A DNA stretch of 64,000 nucleotides, from NCBI GenBank assembly GCA_964397305.1, contig CAYNIP010000005.1, forward strand, positions 62,001-126,000, in the 5' to 3' direction. Positions within the stretch are counted from its first letter, which is position 1; every line of letters starts with the position of its first letter. The translations under genes and the position numbers were made by a program. Source of the stretch: JAAUTY01 sp964397305 (GTDB lineage: Bacteria; Cyanobacteriota; Cyanobacteriia; Cyanobacteriales; Spirulinaceae). This document shows, piece after piece, positions 42,993 to 52,011 of the stretch. Below the pieces are notes generated by a model. That model did not search any database, had not been told where the DNA came from, and worked only from the letters and a program-made list of their open reading frames with translations.

Positions 42993-43781
42993 ATGGGACG
43001 GACTCGACGCTGGCTGGGGACGCTCCTGGCGGTTTACTACGCCTACATGGTGGAGTATCGGGCGGAGCTGCTGTTCTGGATGCTGTCGGGCTCGCTCCCG
43101 ATTATTCTCATGGGAGCCTGGATCGAGGCGGCCCAGGGCGATCGCTTTGCCCTCGGGGCGGTGGAGTTTGCCCGCTACTTCATCAGTGTCTTCTTGGTCC
43201 GGCAATTCACCATCGTCTGGGTCGTGTGGGAATTTGAAAAAGAAGTGGTGCAAGGCAAGCTCTCCCTGCGACTGTTGCAGCCCCTCGATCCGGGCTGGCA
43301 TCACTTCGTGAGCCACATCTCAGAGCGCTTGGCTCGCTTGCCCTTAGTGTTCGTGCTCCTAGTCTTCTGCTTCTGGCTCTATCCCCAGGTTTGGTGGTGG
43401 CCCGGCCTCGGCCGGGTTTTGGCCGGGGCGATCGCGATCACCGCCGCCTTCATCCTGCGCTTCCTGTTCCAGTACACCACAGCGATGCTCGCCTTCTGGA
43501 CCGAGCGGGCCAGCGCCATCGAAGAGATGTTCTTCATCTTCTACGTCTTCCTGTCCGGCTACATCGCCCCGCTCGCCGTCTTTCCGGAAACCGTGAGCCA
43601 GATCGCCCTTTGGACACCGTTCCCTTACATGCTCTACGTGCCGGCGGCCCTCTTGGCGGGCCTGCCGGTCAACTTGGGGCAGGCGGTATTGGTGGTCACG
43701 GGCTGGTCCTGGCTCCTCTTCCTGCTCAACCGCTGGGCCTGGCGGCGGGGACTGCGCCACTACTCCGGCATGGGGGCTTGA
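42993..43781 (+). CDS. ABC-2 family transporter permease
   Basis: A 262-residue protein with six transmembrane segments: TLLAVYYAYMVEYRAELLFW at the start, the conserved FVLLVFCFWLYPQ in the middle and FFIFYVFLSGYIAPLAVFPE before the last helices. This matches the ABC-2 permeases (DUF990-like) that usually pair with a second permease and an ATPase. Neither partner is adjacent here, so they are encoded elsewhere. The substrate is unknown. A TACAAT about 40 bp upstream is the likely -10. Confidence 0.82.
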   Translation: MGRTRRWLGTLLAVYYAYMVEYRAELLFWMLSGSLPIILMGAWIEAAQGDRFALGAVEFARYFISVFLVRQFTIVWVVWEFEKEVVQGKLSLRLLQPLDPGWHHFVSHISERLARLPLVFVLLVFCFWLYPQVWWWPGLGRVLAGAIAITAAFILRFLFQYTTAMLAFWTERASAIEEMFFIFYVFLSGYIAPLAVFPETVSQIALWTPFPYMLYVPAALLAGLPVNLGQAVLVVTGWSWLLFLLNRWAWRRGLRHYSGMGA

Positions 43782-43858
43782 GCAAGACCCCCTCGGCCGG
43801 TTCCGTCATTCCCGCTCATGGCTGCACTCCCCCCTAATGGCTGGGCTAGGGGCGATCG

Positions 43859-45829
43859 CTAGGCCCCGCCACGCAGTTTGTCGAGCACCGAGCGATCCTC
43901 CAGGGTCGAGGTATCGCCAGCTACCTCCTGGCCCGCGGCCAAATCTCGCAGTAGGCGGCGCATGATCTTGCCCGAGCGCGTTTTGGGCAGCGAGTCTGTG
44001 AAACGGATCTCGCCGGGACGGGCGATCGCCCCGATCTCCTTCACGACATGGGCCTTCAGTTCCTCCGCCAGAGCGGGCGACCCCTCATCGTCCCCCTCCA
44101 GGGTGACAAAGGCGAAGACTTCCTCCCCCTTGACCTCATCGGGGCGGCCGACCACCGCCGCTTCTGCCACCGTCGGGTGCGAGACCAGGGCCGACTCCAC
44201 CTCCATCGTGCCCAAGCGGTGGCCCGAAACGTTGATCACATCATCCACGCGACCCATCACCCAGAAATAGCCATCTTCATCCCGCCGCGCCCCGTCGCCG
44301 GCAAAGTAGAAGTATTGGCCATCTTTGGGAGCAACGTGCTCCCAATAGGTGCGGCGGAAGCGATCATCGTCGCCATAGACCGTCCGCATCATGCCGGGCC
44401 AGGGATGCTTGATCACCAGGTAGCCGCCCTGGTTGTCGGGCACGGGATTGCCGTCCAAGTCCACCACATCCGCGAGGATGCCGGGGAAGGGGAAGGTGGC
44501 CGAGCCCGGCTTCGTGGACGTAGCGCCGGGTAGGGGCGTGAGCATAAAGCCCCCCGTCTCTGTCTGCCACCAGGTATCGACGATCGGGCAGCGACCGCCG
44601 CCAATGACGTGGTGGTACCACATCCAAGCCTCCGGGTTGATCGGCTCGCCGACGGTTCCCAAGATTCGCAGCGAGGAGAGGTCGCGGGCCTTGGGCCAGT
44701 GTTCGCCCATCTTGATCAGGGCGCGGATCGCCGTGGGAGCAGTGTAGAAAATGGTCACGCCGTATTTCTCGACCACATCCCAGAGGCAGCCGGGATTGGC
44801 AGGGCGGGGGGCGCCTTCAAACATCAGGCTGGTAGCCCCGTTGGACAGGGGGCCATAGACGATGTAGCTGTGGCCGGTAATCCAGCCCACATCGGCTGTA
44901 CACCAGTAAACGTCGGTGTCCTTGAGGTCAAAGGTCCACTGACAGGTGACGTGGGTGTAGAGGTTGTAGCCGCCGGTGGTGTGAACGACCCCTTTGGGTT
45001 TGCCGGTCGTGCCGCTGGTGTAGAGGATGAAGAGTAGGTCTTCGCTGTCCATCGGCTCGGCCGGGCAGTCCTTTGAGGCGCTTGCTTGGAGGTCATGCCA
45101 CCAGTGGTCGCGGCCCGGTTCCATGACGATCGTTTGCGCCGTGCGGCGGACGACCAATACGTTCTCGACGCTGGGCACGCCGTCATCTTTGAGGGCTTCG
45201 TCAACGGCGGGCTTCAGGGGCACGATCTTGTCCTTGCGGAAGCCACCATCGGCGGTGACGACCAGTTTGGCCTGGGCATCGAGCAGGCGGGTCTTGAGGG
45301 CTTCGGCGCTGAAGCCGCCGAAGATGACGCTGTGGGCCGCACCGATGCGGGCGCAGGCGAGCATGGCGATCGCCGCTTCCGGGATCATGGGCATATAAAT
45401 CCCGACGAGATCGCCCTTCTGAACCCCTAACTGCTTGTACACATTCGCCATCTGGCAAACTTCGCGGTGCAGTTGGGCGTAGGTAAGGGTGCGCGAGTCC
45501 CCCGGTTCTCCTTCCCAAATGATGGCGGCTTTATTCTTGCGCCAGGTAGTGAGGTGACGATCGAGGCAGTTGTAGGACAGGTTCAGCTTGCCGTTGACAA
45601 ACCACTTCGCAAAGGGGGGCTGCCAGTCCAGCACCTTGTCCCAGGGCTGGAACCAATGCAATTCTTGGGCGGCGAGTTCGGCCCAAAAGGTTTCGGGATC
45701 GGCTTGGGCTTTCTCGTAGAGTTGCCGATACTCGTCCATGCTTTTAATCGACGCCTGGGCCGCAAACTCCGGCGACGGCGGAAAAGTGCGCTGCTCCTTC
45801 AGGATCGATTCGATGGTCGGGTGTGACAT
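43859..45829 (-). CDS. acs: Acetyl-CoA synthetase (acetate-CoA ligase)
   Basis: The enzyme makes acetyl-CoA from acetate, ATP and CoA through acetyl-AMP. It is 656 residues. The adenylate-forming A3 motif is LLFILYTSGTTGKPKGVVHT, with GEPINPEAWMWYH and VDTWWQTETGG as further signatures. The C-terminal acetylation-regulated lysine is in LPKTRSGKIMRR. The length and the N-terminal FPPSPEFAAQASIKSMDEY are typical of bacterial Acs. It lies 150 bp downstream of the PatX-like gene on the same strand; no functional link is evident. Confidence 0.96.
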   Translation of the reverse strand: MSHPTIESILKEQRTFPPSPEFAAQASIKSMDEYRQLYEKAQADPETFWAELAAQELHWFQPWDKVLDWQPPFAKWFVNGKLNLSYNCLDRHLTTWRKNKAAIIWEGEPGDSRTLTYAQLHREVCQMANVYKQLGVQKGDLVGIYMPMIPEAAIAMLACARIGAAHSVIFGGFSAEALKTRLLDAQAKLVVTADGGFRKDKIVPLKPAVDEALKDDGVPSVENVLVVRRTAQTIVMEPGRDHWWHDLQASASKDCPAEPMDSEDLLFILYTSGTTGKPKGVVHTTGGYNLYTHVTCQWTFDLKDTDVYWCTADVGWITGHSYIVYGPLSNGATSLMFEGAPRPANPGCLWDVVEKYGVTIFYTAPTAIRALIKMGEHWPKARDLSSLRILGTVGEPINPEAWMWYHHVIGGGRCPIVDTWWQTETGGFMLTPLPGATSTKPGSATFPFPGILADVVDLDGNPVPDNQGGYLVIKHPWPGMMRTVYGDDDRFRRTYWEHVAPKDGQYFYFAGDGARRDEDGYFWVMGRVDDVINVSGHRLGTMEVESALVSHPTVAEAAVVGRPDEVKGEEVFAFVTLEGDDEGSPALAEELKAHVVKEIGAIARPGEIRFTDSLPKTRSGKIMRRLLRDLAAGQEVAGDTSTLEDRSVLDKLRGGA

Positions 45830-45979
45830 TGGGTAACGCTGGCTACATAGTTCTCACCTACGATACTGCTTGGCTGGCGGCGATCGCCGAAATGTTGCGT
45901 TTCTTTACCGCCTCCCGGCCAATTTAAAGAAGGGATGCGTGACACATCCCCCTGATGATTGGTGAGCGTTACGGGAGCG

Positions 45980-46234
45980 TTAGCCAAAGTTCGCGCGCTT
46001 GCGGGCGTCTACCTCGGACTCACGCCGACCGCTGCCCCGAGCTTTGCCAGCCTCGGCGTCGCGGGCATTAAAATCCCGACGACCACTGCCGCGATCGCTG
46101 CACGGGTAGGTGCAGGAACTCACGTCAGCGCGGTGGCCAAGGGAGTTAGATGTATGAACTTCTGCGATACCAGCCTTCACAGAAAGCAAAATCGGTAGTA
46201 AGCTCAGAAGCATTAGAGAAACGTAAGTGTGCAT
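45980..46234 (-). CDS. patX: PatX-like small secreted protein with two RGSGRR motifs
   Basis: An 84-residue protein. Its signal peptide is MHTYVSLMLLSLLPILLSVKAG. The mature part contains CSDRGSGRRDF and, 18 residues later, KARGSGRRESE. RGSGR is the HetR-inhibiting pentapeptide of PatS; PatX is the related family of secreted small proteins that accompany HetR in filamentous cyanobacteria. GGGAG lies 6 bases before the ATG. Two pentapeptides in one protein are unusual in what I know of the family. The antisense frame at 45959-46198 is a shadow. The family call rests on signal peptide plus motif, and HetR itself is outside the window. Confidence 0.78.
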   Translation of the reverse strand: MHTYVSLMLLSLLPILLSVKAGIAEVHTSNSLGHRADVSSCTYPCSDRGSGRRDFNARDAEAGKARGSGRRESEVDARKRANFG

Positions 46235-46642
46235 AGCAGCTCCCTGTATCGGGGTTAGATGTTTCTATTCCCTGATACGGGCTTTCTTGTGCGGGTCAGG
46301 AAAGCGACTGAAAATGCCTTGAGATTGCCGAGAATCGCGGTGAGCTGGGTTCCGGGGCAGTTGCCCGAAGAGATTTAAGAATTACTCTTTGCCGCCATCT
46401 TGCCTACGTGAAATTGCTGTTTATTGTTCCCGAGCTGTGGCGATGCCGCGACAGGGTGCATCTTACTTTGGAGACTCCCCTTCGCCCTACTTGGGAGAAG
46501 GGGTCGGGGGATGTAGACGCGCAGCGGCTTCTCGCAGAGTGGGCAAACTTGCCTAACTGAGATGCACCCCCGCGACGCTTTCTGGTAAAACAGAAGCGGC
46601 TTATCGCAACGGCCGTCCCTACCCCGCTCAAATCAAACCTGG
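46235..46642. other. Intergenic region between the PatX-like gene and the solute-binding lipoprotein gene
   Basis: A divergent region of 408 bp containing a family 2 element (46454-46569). CCGTATCAGGGA and CCGATACAGGGA, just upstream of the PatX-like gene on its coding strand, are near-direct repeats that could be regulator sites. No gene is supported. Confidence 0.4.
46454..46569. mobile_element. Family 2 repeat element with probable target duplication
   Basis: The ends are GGGTGCATCTTA and TGAGATGCACCC, and the 116-bp length equals that of the copy at 17333. CCGCGAC at 46446-46452 and CCGCGAC at 46570-46576 flank it, a 7-bp direct repeat (8 bp with one mismatch) that fits a target-site duplication. 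Confidence 0.68.
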
Positions 46643-48199
46643 ATGAATCATTCCCTGCCCGCGCAACTGACCCGCTTGGGTCGGTTGCTGGTCCTGAGCC
46701 TGGGCTTAGCCCTCGCCGCCTGCCTCCCCCCGGACCCGACTCCCTCCGCAGCCCCGGCCGACTCCACCCCAAGCCCGGCGATCGCGCCGCCGCCGGAATG
46801 GTCTGGGCTCAAGATCACGGTCCTCACCTTTGACGGACCCCAGATTGCGGAGCCCCTGCAACGCCGCGCCCCTGAGTTTGCTGAGCTGACGGGGGCTGAG
46901 CTGGAGATCGCCACCGTGCCCTTTGATCAGCTCTACGAGGAGATTGCCACGGATCTCCAGCGCGAGCAGCCTCGCTACGATGCGATCGTTTTTCCGCCCC
47001 AATGGCTGGTGGACTATGCGGAGCCGGGCTACCTGGTGGATCTGACGGAGCGGGTAGCCGCTGATGCGGCGATCGCCTGGGATGATATCGCCCCCTTCTT
47101 TCGCGAGACCAGCGCCACGTACCGCAACCGCATCTATACCATTCCCCTGGATGGGGACTTCCAACTGGTTTACTACCGTGCTGACCTGCTCGCTGCCGTA
47201 GACATCCAGCCACCAGCGACCTGGGAAGACTACCTGGCGATCGCCCAGCGCTTCCACCAGCAGGATCTCAATGGCGATGGCGAACCGGACTACGGCTCCT
47301 GCATCGCCAAGAAGCCGCGTGCCCAGTCCTACTGGATGGTGTGGTCCGTTGCCAGTGCCTTTCTCCAAACCCAGGGCCCCCAGCAGGGAGCCTTTTTCGA
47401 CCTCGACACCCTGGAGCCCTTGGTCAAAAATGAGGCCTTTGCCCGGGCCCTCGAGCTCTACCAGCAAACGACCCAGTACGGCCCGGCCGATGAATTGACC
47501 CTGGATGTGGGCGACACGCGCACCCTCTTCACCGCCGGCCGCTGTGCCCTCACCCTGGACTGGGGGGATACCGGCACGCTGGCGATCGCCCCCGACTCGC
47601 AAGTGGTAGACAAAGTGGGCGCGGTGGTCTTGCCGGGATCTCGCCAAGTCCTCGACCGTGAGACCGGGAGGCTCGTGACCTGCGACAAGGCCACCTGCCC
47701 CTACGCGCTGGATGGCATCAATCAGGCCCCCTATGCCGCCTTTGGCGGCTGGTCCGGGGCTGTGAATGCCGCCACGGCCCCAGAGCGCCAGGATCTGAGC
47801 TATGCCTTTCTCTCCTACCTGAGCCAGCCCGTCCAGGCCAACATTGATGTCACCATTGGCGCGACGGGCTTTAACCCCTACCGCATTTCGCAACTCACCA
47901 ATCGCGATGCTTGGGCCGATGCAGGGATGAGCTTTGAAGCCGCCAGCCGCTACCTAGGAGCCATTGGGGTCAGTCTCCGGAGCCCCAACTTGGTCCTGGA
48001 TCTGCGGATTCCTGAGAATCAGCGCTACCAGCAGGAGGTGCTGGATGCGGCGGTGGCCGACTATCTAGCCGGTGCGATCAGCCGTGATGAGGCGATCGCG
48101 CAAATCTACACTGGCTGGGAAGCCATCACCGAGCGCCGCGGCCGCGCCGCCCAGAGGGCTGCCTACTGGGCCAGCCTCGGACGCCAGCGCCCCCAGTAA
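46643..48199 (+). CDS. Extracellular solute-binding lipoprotein (ABC sugar type)
   Basis: A 518-residue protein with a lipoprotein signal ending LGLALAACLPP (lipobox LAAC). A Pro-rich linker precedes the solute-binding fold: ITVLTFDGPQIAEPLQRRAP, YDAIVFPPQWLVDYAEPGYL, YTIPLDGDFQLVYYRADLL. A calcium-like loop DLNGDGEPDYG occurs mid-protein. This resembles family 1 binding proteins for sugars. No permease or ATPase gene is adjacent; a sensor kinase follows 145 bp downstream. It may therefore bind a signal ligand for the kinase or serve a transporter encoded elsewhere. Confidence 0.82.
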   Translation: MNHSLPAQLTRLGRLLVLSLGLALAACLPPDPTPSAAPADSTPSPAIAPPPEWSGLKITVLTFDGPQIAEPLQRRAPEFAELTGAELEIATVPFDQLYEEIATDLQREQPRYDAIVFPPQWLVDYAEPGYLVDLTERVAADAAIAWDDIAPFFRETSATYRNRIYTIPLDGDFQLVYYRADLLAAVDIQPPATWEDYLAIAQRFHQQDLNGDGEPDYGSCIAKKPRAQSYWMVWSVASAFLQTQGPQQGAFFDLDTLEPLVKNEAFARALELYQQTTQYGPADELTLDVGDTRTLFTAGRCALTLDWGDTGTLAIAPDSQVVDKVGAVVLPGSRQVLDRETGRLVTCDKATCPYALDGINQAPYAAFGGWSGAVNAATAPERQDLSYAFLSYLSQPVQANIDVTIGATGFNPYRISQLTNRDAWADAGMSFEAASRYLGAIGVSLRSPNLVLDLRIPENQRYQQEVLDAAVADYLAGAISRDEAIAQIYTGWEAITERRGRAAQRAAYWASLGRQRPQ

Positions 48200-48344
48200 G
48201 CCAAGCCTAAATCAGGTGTTTACGAAAATTTACTTGCCTTCGAGACGGGCCGCCCTTTTTATTCACAGGATCTTCACGAGGTCCTGTCTATGGTGGAGTT
48301 TGAGCGTCAGTTGTTCGCTTCAGTAGCCGCCCACGGTCAAGACA

Positions 48345-50150
48345 ATGATGAACACTCGGAGAAACCCAAGCTCGGCCTGGGCTTGGCCGCGATTGGCAAA
48401 AATTCCGCTCTCAGACCCTGCGCTCCGTCCCCGCTCCTGGAGCCTGAGCACCAAGCTGACAACAGCCTATGCCTGCCTGACTCTCGCCGTTGCCGGAGCC
48501 CTGGCGACGGGGATGTACCTAGAGCTGCGCCAAGTGCAGCGCCAAGCGATCCGCACTCGCTTGCAGGAAATTCTCAGCCTCGCGCAGCCCCAGATTGACA
48601 GCGACTTCCATGCCCTGATCGTCACCCCTGAGGATGGGGAGAGTTCTTACTACCAGGTCTTGCAGGAACGCCTCGCTGCCATTCGTCAGGCCAGCGACCA
48701 CATCCACCACATCTACACCTTGCGCGAAACCCCCGACGGCCAAATCGTCACGGTGTTAAACAGCGCCCCCGCTTCAGAACCCCAGGCGCCCATTGGTAGC
48801 CCGGTTCAGCACGAGTCCCCGCTTTTTGCTCAGGGTCTGGCGGCCATTCAGGCCCCCGTGGTTGATCCCACCCTCTTTGCGACCGACTCCGGGGAAATGG
48901 TCTTGCATGGCTATGCACCGATCATCGATCCCCTCGGTCGCCAGGAAGGGGTTTTGGTCATTGAGCTCGAGGCCACCGAGATCATCACCAGCGAAGCCCG
49001 GGCCCGCAACTTGGCTCTGTTAGCCTTTGCGATCGCCCTACCCCTCGCGTTAGGAGGCGGTCAGTGGCTGACGCGCCGGTTGACCGCGCCGATCAGTGAA
49101 CTGGTTGCTGGGGTTGAGGAGATCGCCGCCGGCAACCTGACGCAGCGTGTAAACGTGCGCAGCTATGATGAAGTGGGCACGTTGGCCGTGCGGTTTAATG
49201 CGATGAGCGATCGCCTCCAGGAGTCCTTTGAAACCCTGGAAGCCAAGGTGGCCCAACGAACTCAAGAATTAACCACCACGAACGACGATCTCCAGGCCAC
49301 CCTGAAAGAGTTGCAGCACACTCAGAGCCAACTGATTCAGGCCGAAAAAATGCTGGGTTTAGGGCAAATGGTCGCCGGGATTGCCCATGAAATCAATAAT
49401 CCGATTGGCTTTATTCACAGCAATCTGCACCACGTCCAGCAGTATAGCCAGACTTTGCTCAACGCCCTCGCCTACTACCAGCAGGCTGTGCCCCAGCTGA
49501 GCCCTGATCAATCCGCCGACCTGGCAGACGAAGATCTGGGCTTCATCGCGGAGGATTTTCCCAGGATTCTGCACTCCATGCGAAATGGAACACAGCGCAT
49601 CCGTGATATTGTGCTCGCCCTGCGCAATTTCTCCCGTCTCGACGAAGCTCAGATCAAAGCGGTAGACCTACGCGATGGCCTCGAGAGTGCCCTGCTGATG
49701 GTGCAACACCGCCTGCACGGGGAGAAGGGTTGTCCCAGTATTCAAGTGATCCGAGAGTACCGCGAGATCCCGTTGGTCGAGTGCTATCCCGATCAGCTCA
49801 ACCAAGTGTTTCTCAACTTGATCAGTAATGCCATTGATGCGTTGCAGGCCAGTCGTACCGCGAACCCCGTCCTTAAGATTTGGGTATCCCAATTCCAGCA
49901 CCAGGGGGTGCGCGTGGCGATCGCCGACAACGGCCCTGGCATGACCGCCGAGGTGCAACAACAGATCTTCAATCCCTTCTTTACCACCAAGCCCGTGGGG
50001 CAGGGAACCGGCCTGGGCTTGGCCACTAGCTACACGATTGTCGTGAACCAACACGGCGGGGCCATTACCTGCGATTCAGCCCCCGGCCGGGGAACTACGT
50101 TCTACGTCGATATCCCCCACCGCTTGCCAGCGGCGGGGGCAGCGGTTTAA
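48345..50150 (+). CDS. Membrane sensor histidine kinase (HAMP, HisKA, HATPase)
   Basis: A 601-residue kinase. Transmembrane segment 1 is near residues 38-58, then a periplasmic sensor of about 165 residues, segment 2 near 223-243 (LALLAFAIALPLALGGGQWL) and a HAMP domain (RLTAPISELVAGVEEIAAGN). A coiled-coil linker leads to the H box GQMVAGIAHEINNPIGFIHS. The ATPase has N (LNQVFLNLISNAIDAL), D (VAIADNGPGM) and G (GTGLGLATSYTIV) boxes. No response regulator gene is adjacent. The preceding binding protein may share its signal. It overlaps pabB-pabC by 4 bp tail to tail. Confidence 0.9.
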   Translation: MMNTRRNPSSAWAWPRLAKIPLSDPALRPRSWSLSTKLTTAYACLTLAVAGALATGMYLELRQVQRQAIRTRLQEILSLAQPQIDSDFHALIVTPEDGESSYYQVLQERLAAIRQASDHIHHIYTLRETPDGQIVTVLNSAPASEPQAPIGSPVQHESPLFAQGLAAIQAPVVDPTLFATDSGEMVLHGYAPIIDPLGRQEGVLVIELEATEIITSEARARNLALLAFAIALPLALGGGQWLTRRLTAPISELVAGVEEIAAGNLTQRVNVRSYDEVGTLAVRFNAMSDRLQESFETLEAKVAQRTQELTTTNDDLQATLKELQHTQSQLIQAEKMLGLGQMVAGIAHEINNPIGFIHSNLHHVQQYSQTLLNALAYYQQAVPQLSPDQSADLADEDLGFIAEDFPRILHSMRNGTQRIRDIVLALRNFSRLDEAQIKAVDLRDGLESALLMVQHRLHGEKGCPSIQVIREYREIPLVECYPDQLNQVFLNLISNAIDALQASRTANPVLKIWVSQFQHQGVRVAIADNGPGMTAEVQQQIFNPFFTTKPVGQGTGLGLATSYTIVVNQHGGAITCDSAPGRGTTFYVDIPHRLPAAGAAV

Positions 50151-51898
50151 GGCGGCGGGCTAGCGACGAACTGGGCTGGCTGATTTTGGCGCACGGAATT
50201 GATGATCCAGAGGCCGGTGCTGCGGTCTAGATCCGCGCGGGTGAGGCGGCGTTCTTGGAGTTTGCCCTGCTGCAAGAGCCAAGCGCGGTAGGTTCCGGCC
50301 AGCAGCCCGCAATCCACGGGCGGCGTGTACCAGGACCCGTCTAGTTCCACCACCAAGTTGCCGCAACAGGTTTCGGTCAGCTCGCCTTGGGGGTTCCAGA
50401 GCAGCGTGTCGTCACAGTCCGGCCGGGCCTGGCGGGCCTGCTGGTACACGTGGCGGGCTGTGGTTTTGTGGTAGAGGAAGACATCGCTGACATCGATCGG
50501 GGTGGGGGCGAGGCCGAGACGCCAGGGGCGTGATCGCTCCTCGCGGTCTAGGGGCGTTGCTTCCAGGTGCAGAGCCCCTTGGGCTGTCAGCCTCAGGCGC
50601 ACCCGCTGGGGGGTGGGGGCAAAGGTTGCGGTGAGCTGCTGGAGGCGATCGCCAATCGCGGTCTGATCCCAGGGAAAGGCAAAATAGGCCGCCGAAGCGG
50701 CCAAGCGTTGCAAATGGAGATCGAGGAGGAAGTAGCCCGTGGCCGGTTGCCACAGCAGGGTTTCTAGGAGCGCAAAGGCCGGCCGTCGCTGGGTTAGCAC
50801 CCGCGCCTTCACAGCGCATTCAGCCCACTCCGGCTCGGGCTCCGAGTCCCACACGATGCCGCCGCCCACGCCGTACTCGGCCTGGGCTTGGCGTTTGTCG
50901 ATTAATACCGTCCGAATGGCGACGTTGAATTGCGCGTAGGGCTCAGGGGTGAGAAAGCCGAGGGAGCCGGTATAGATGCGCCGGGGGGAGGTCTCCAGCT
51001 CGCGAATGATCTGCATCGTCCTTACTTTCGGGGCCCCGGTAATCGAGGCGCAGGGAAAGAGGGCGGCCATGATGTCCGGAAAGCGGGCGGTGGTGGTGCA
51101 GGTGACGGGGGAGGTGAGTTGCCAGACGGTGGGGTATTGTTCCACGGTGAAGAGGTGGGGCACGTGGACGCTGCCGATCTGGGCAATGCGGCCGAGGTCG
51201 TTGCGGATCATGTCCACGATCATCAGGTTCTCAGCCCGCTCCTTGGGAGAGGTTTGTAGCTGTTGTTGGAGCTGGCGATCGCCTACCGCCGTCAGCCCTC
51301 GGGGGGCCGTTCCCTTCATCGGGCAGCAGGTGAGGGTGTTGCCCTGCCAGCGGAAGAATAGCTCCGGGGAGGCGGAACAGATGGCCCAGTCGGGTAAGTT
51401 GACAAAGGCTCCGTACTGACAGGCCTGCGCGGCGATCAGGTGCTGAAAATAGGTCCAGGGATCGCCGCGAAAGGCAGCCCGCAGGCGGTAGGAAAAGTTC
51501 ACTTGGTAGGTATCGCCCCTAGCGATGTAGTGCTTGATGCGGGTGATCGCCGCTTGATACTCCGACCGCGAGCAGTCCGGCTGCCAGGCCAAGGGGAGGT
51601 CTACGGTTGGTGCTGGCGGCAGGGCGATCGCCTCTGGGGGATCATAGAGACCAAACCAGGTGAGGGGCAGCCCCTCCGGGTCGGCCGCTGCCAGGCAGGG
51701 ATCAAAGGCGGGGGCGGCTTCATAACTGAGAAAGCCAGCGGCATAGGCCCCTTGCTGCACCGCCTGCTGCACCGTCGCTAGGAGGGCCGGAACTTCAGCC
51801 AAACAGTCCGTGCTGAGAACTTCGTGGGGGGTGCGGAAGTGGAGCCAGTGCTGGTGACGGCGATCCAAGAGAACAACGCTATTTTCTAGAAGCATCAT
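50147..51898 (-). CDS. pabB: Fused aminodeoxychorismate synthase component I and PLP-fold aminodeoxychorismate lyase
   Basis: A 583-residue fusion. The N-terminal PabB part (to about residue 360) converts chorismate to aminodeoxychorismate: ARGDTYQVNFSYRLRAAFRG, CCPMKGTAPRG, MIVDMIRNDLGRIAQIGSV, PCASITGAPKVRTMQIIREL and YGVGGGIVWDSEPE. The C-terminal part (LLETLLWQPATGYFLLDLHL, FLYHKTTARHVYQQARQA, ETCCGNLVVELDGSWYTPP) is a class IV aminotransferase-fold PabC, which releases p-aminobenzoate. The start is ATG 51898 (MMLLENSVVLL). With folB elsewhere in the window it contributes to folate synthesis. The two-domain fusion is a known arrangement. Confidence 0.9.
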   Translation of the reverse strand: MMLLENSVVLLDRRHQHWLHFRTPHEVLSTDCLAEVPALLATVQQAVQQGAYAAGFLSYEAAPAFDPCLAAADPEGLPLTWFGLYDPPEAIALPPAPTVDLPLAWQPDCSRSEYQAAITRIKHYIARGDTYQVNFSYRLRAAFRGDPWTYFQHLIAAQACQYGAFVNLPDWAICSASPELFFRWQGNTLTCCPMKGTAPRGLTAVGDRQLQQQLQTSPKERAENLMIVDMIRNDLGRIAQIGSVHVPHLFTVEQYPTVWQLTSPVTCTTTARFPDIMAALFPCASITGAPKVRTMQIIRELETSPRRIYTGSLGFLTPEPYAQFNVAIRTVLIDKRQAQAEYGVGGGIVWDSEPEPEWAECAVKARVLTQRRPAFALLETLLWQPATGYFLLDLHLQRLAASAAYFAFPWDQTAIGDRLQQLTATFAPTPQRVRLRLTAQGALHLEATPLDREERSRPWRLGLAPTPIDVSDVFLYHKTTARHVYQQARQARPDCDDTLLWNPQGELTETCCGNLVVELDGSWYTPPVDCGLLAGTYRAWLLQQGKLQERRLTRADLDRSTGLWIINSVRQNQPAQFVASPPP

Positions 51899-52011
51899 AA
51901 CCAATGGGCCTAGCCTCAGCCGGCACCGCCAAGGCCGTAGCAAGCAGAGCGCTCCGGCTGGTCTGGCTAGCCTAGCAGGAAAGGGGATGGGGGGGTGGCG
52001 GTACTGGGCTC

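Noticed and set aside
45959..46198. 79-codon plus-strand frame antisense to the PatX-like gene
   Set aside because: It is the shadow of the minus-strand gene, which has a signal peptide, ribosome site and RGSGRR motifs.
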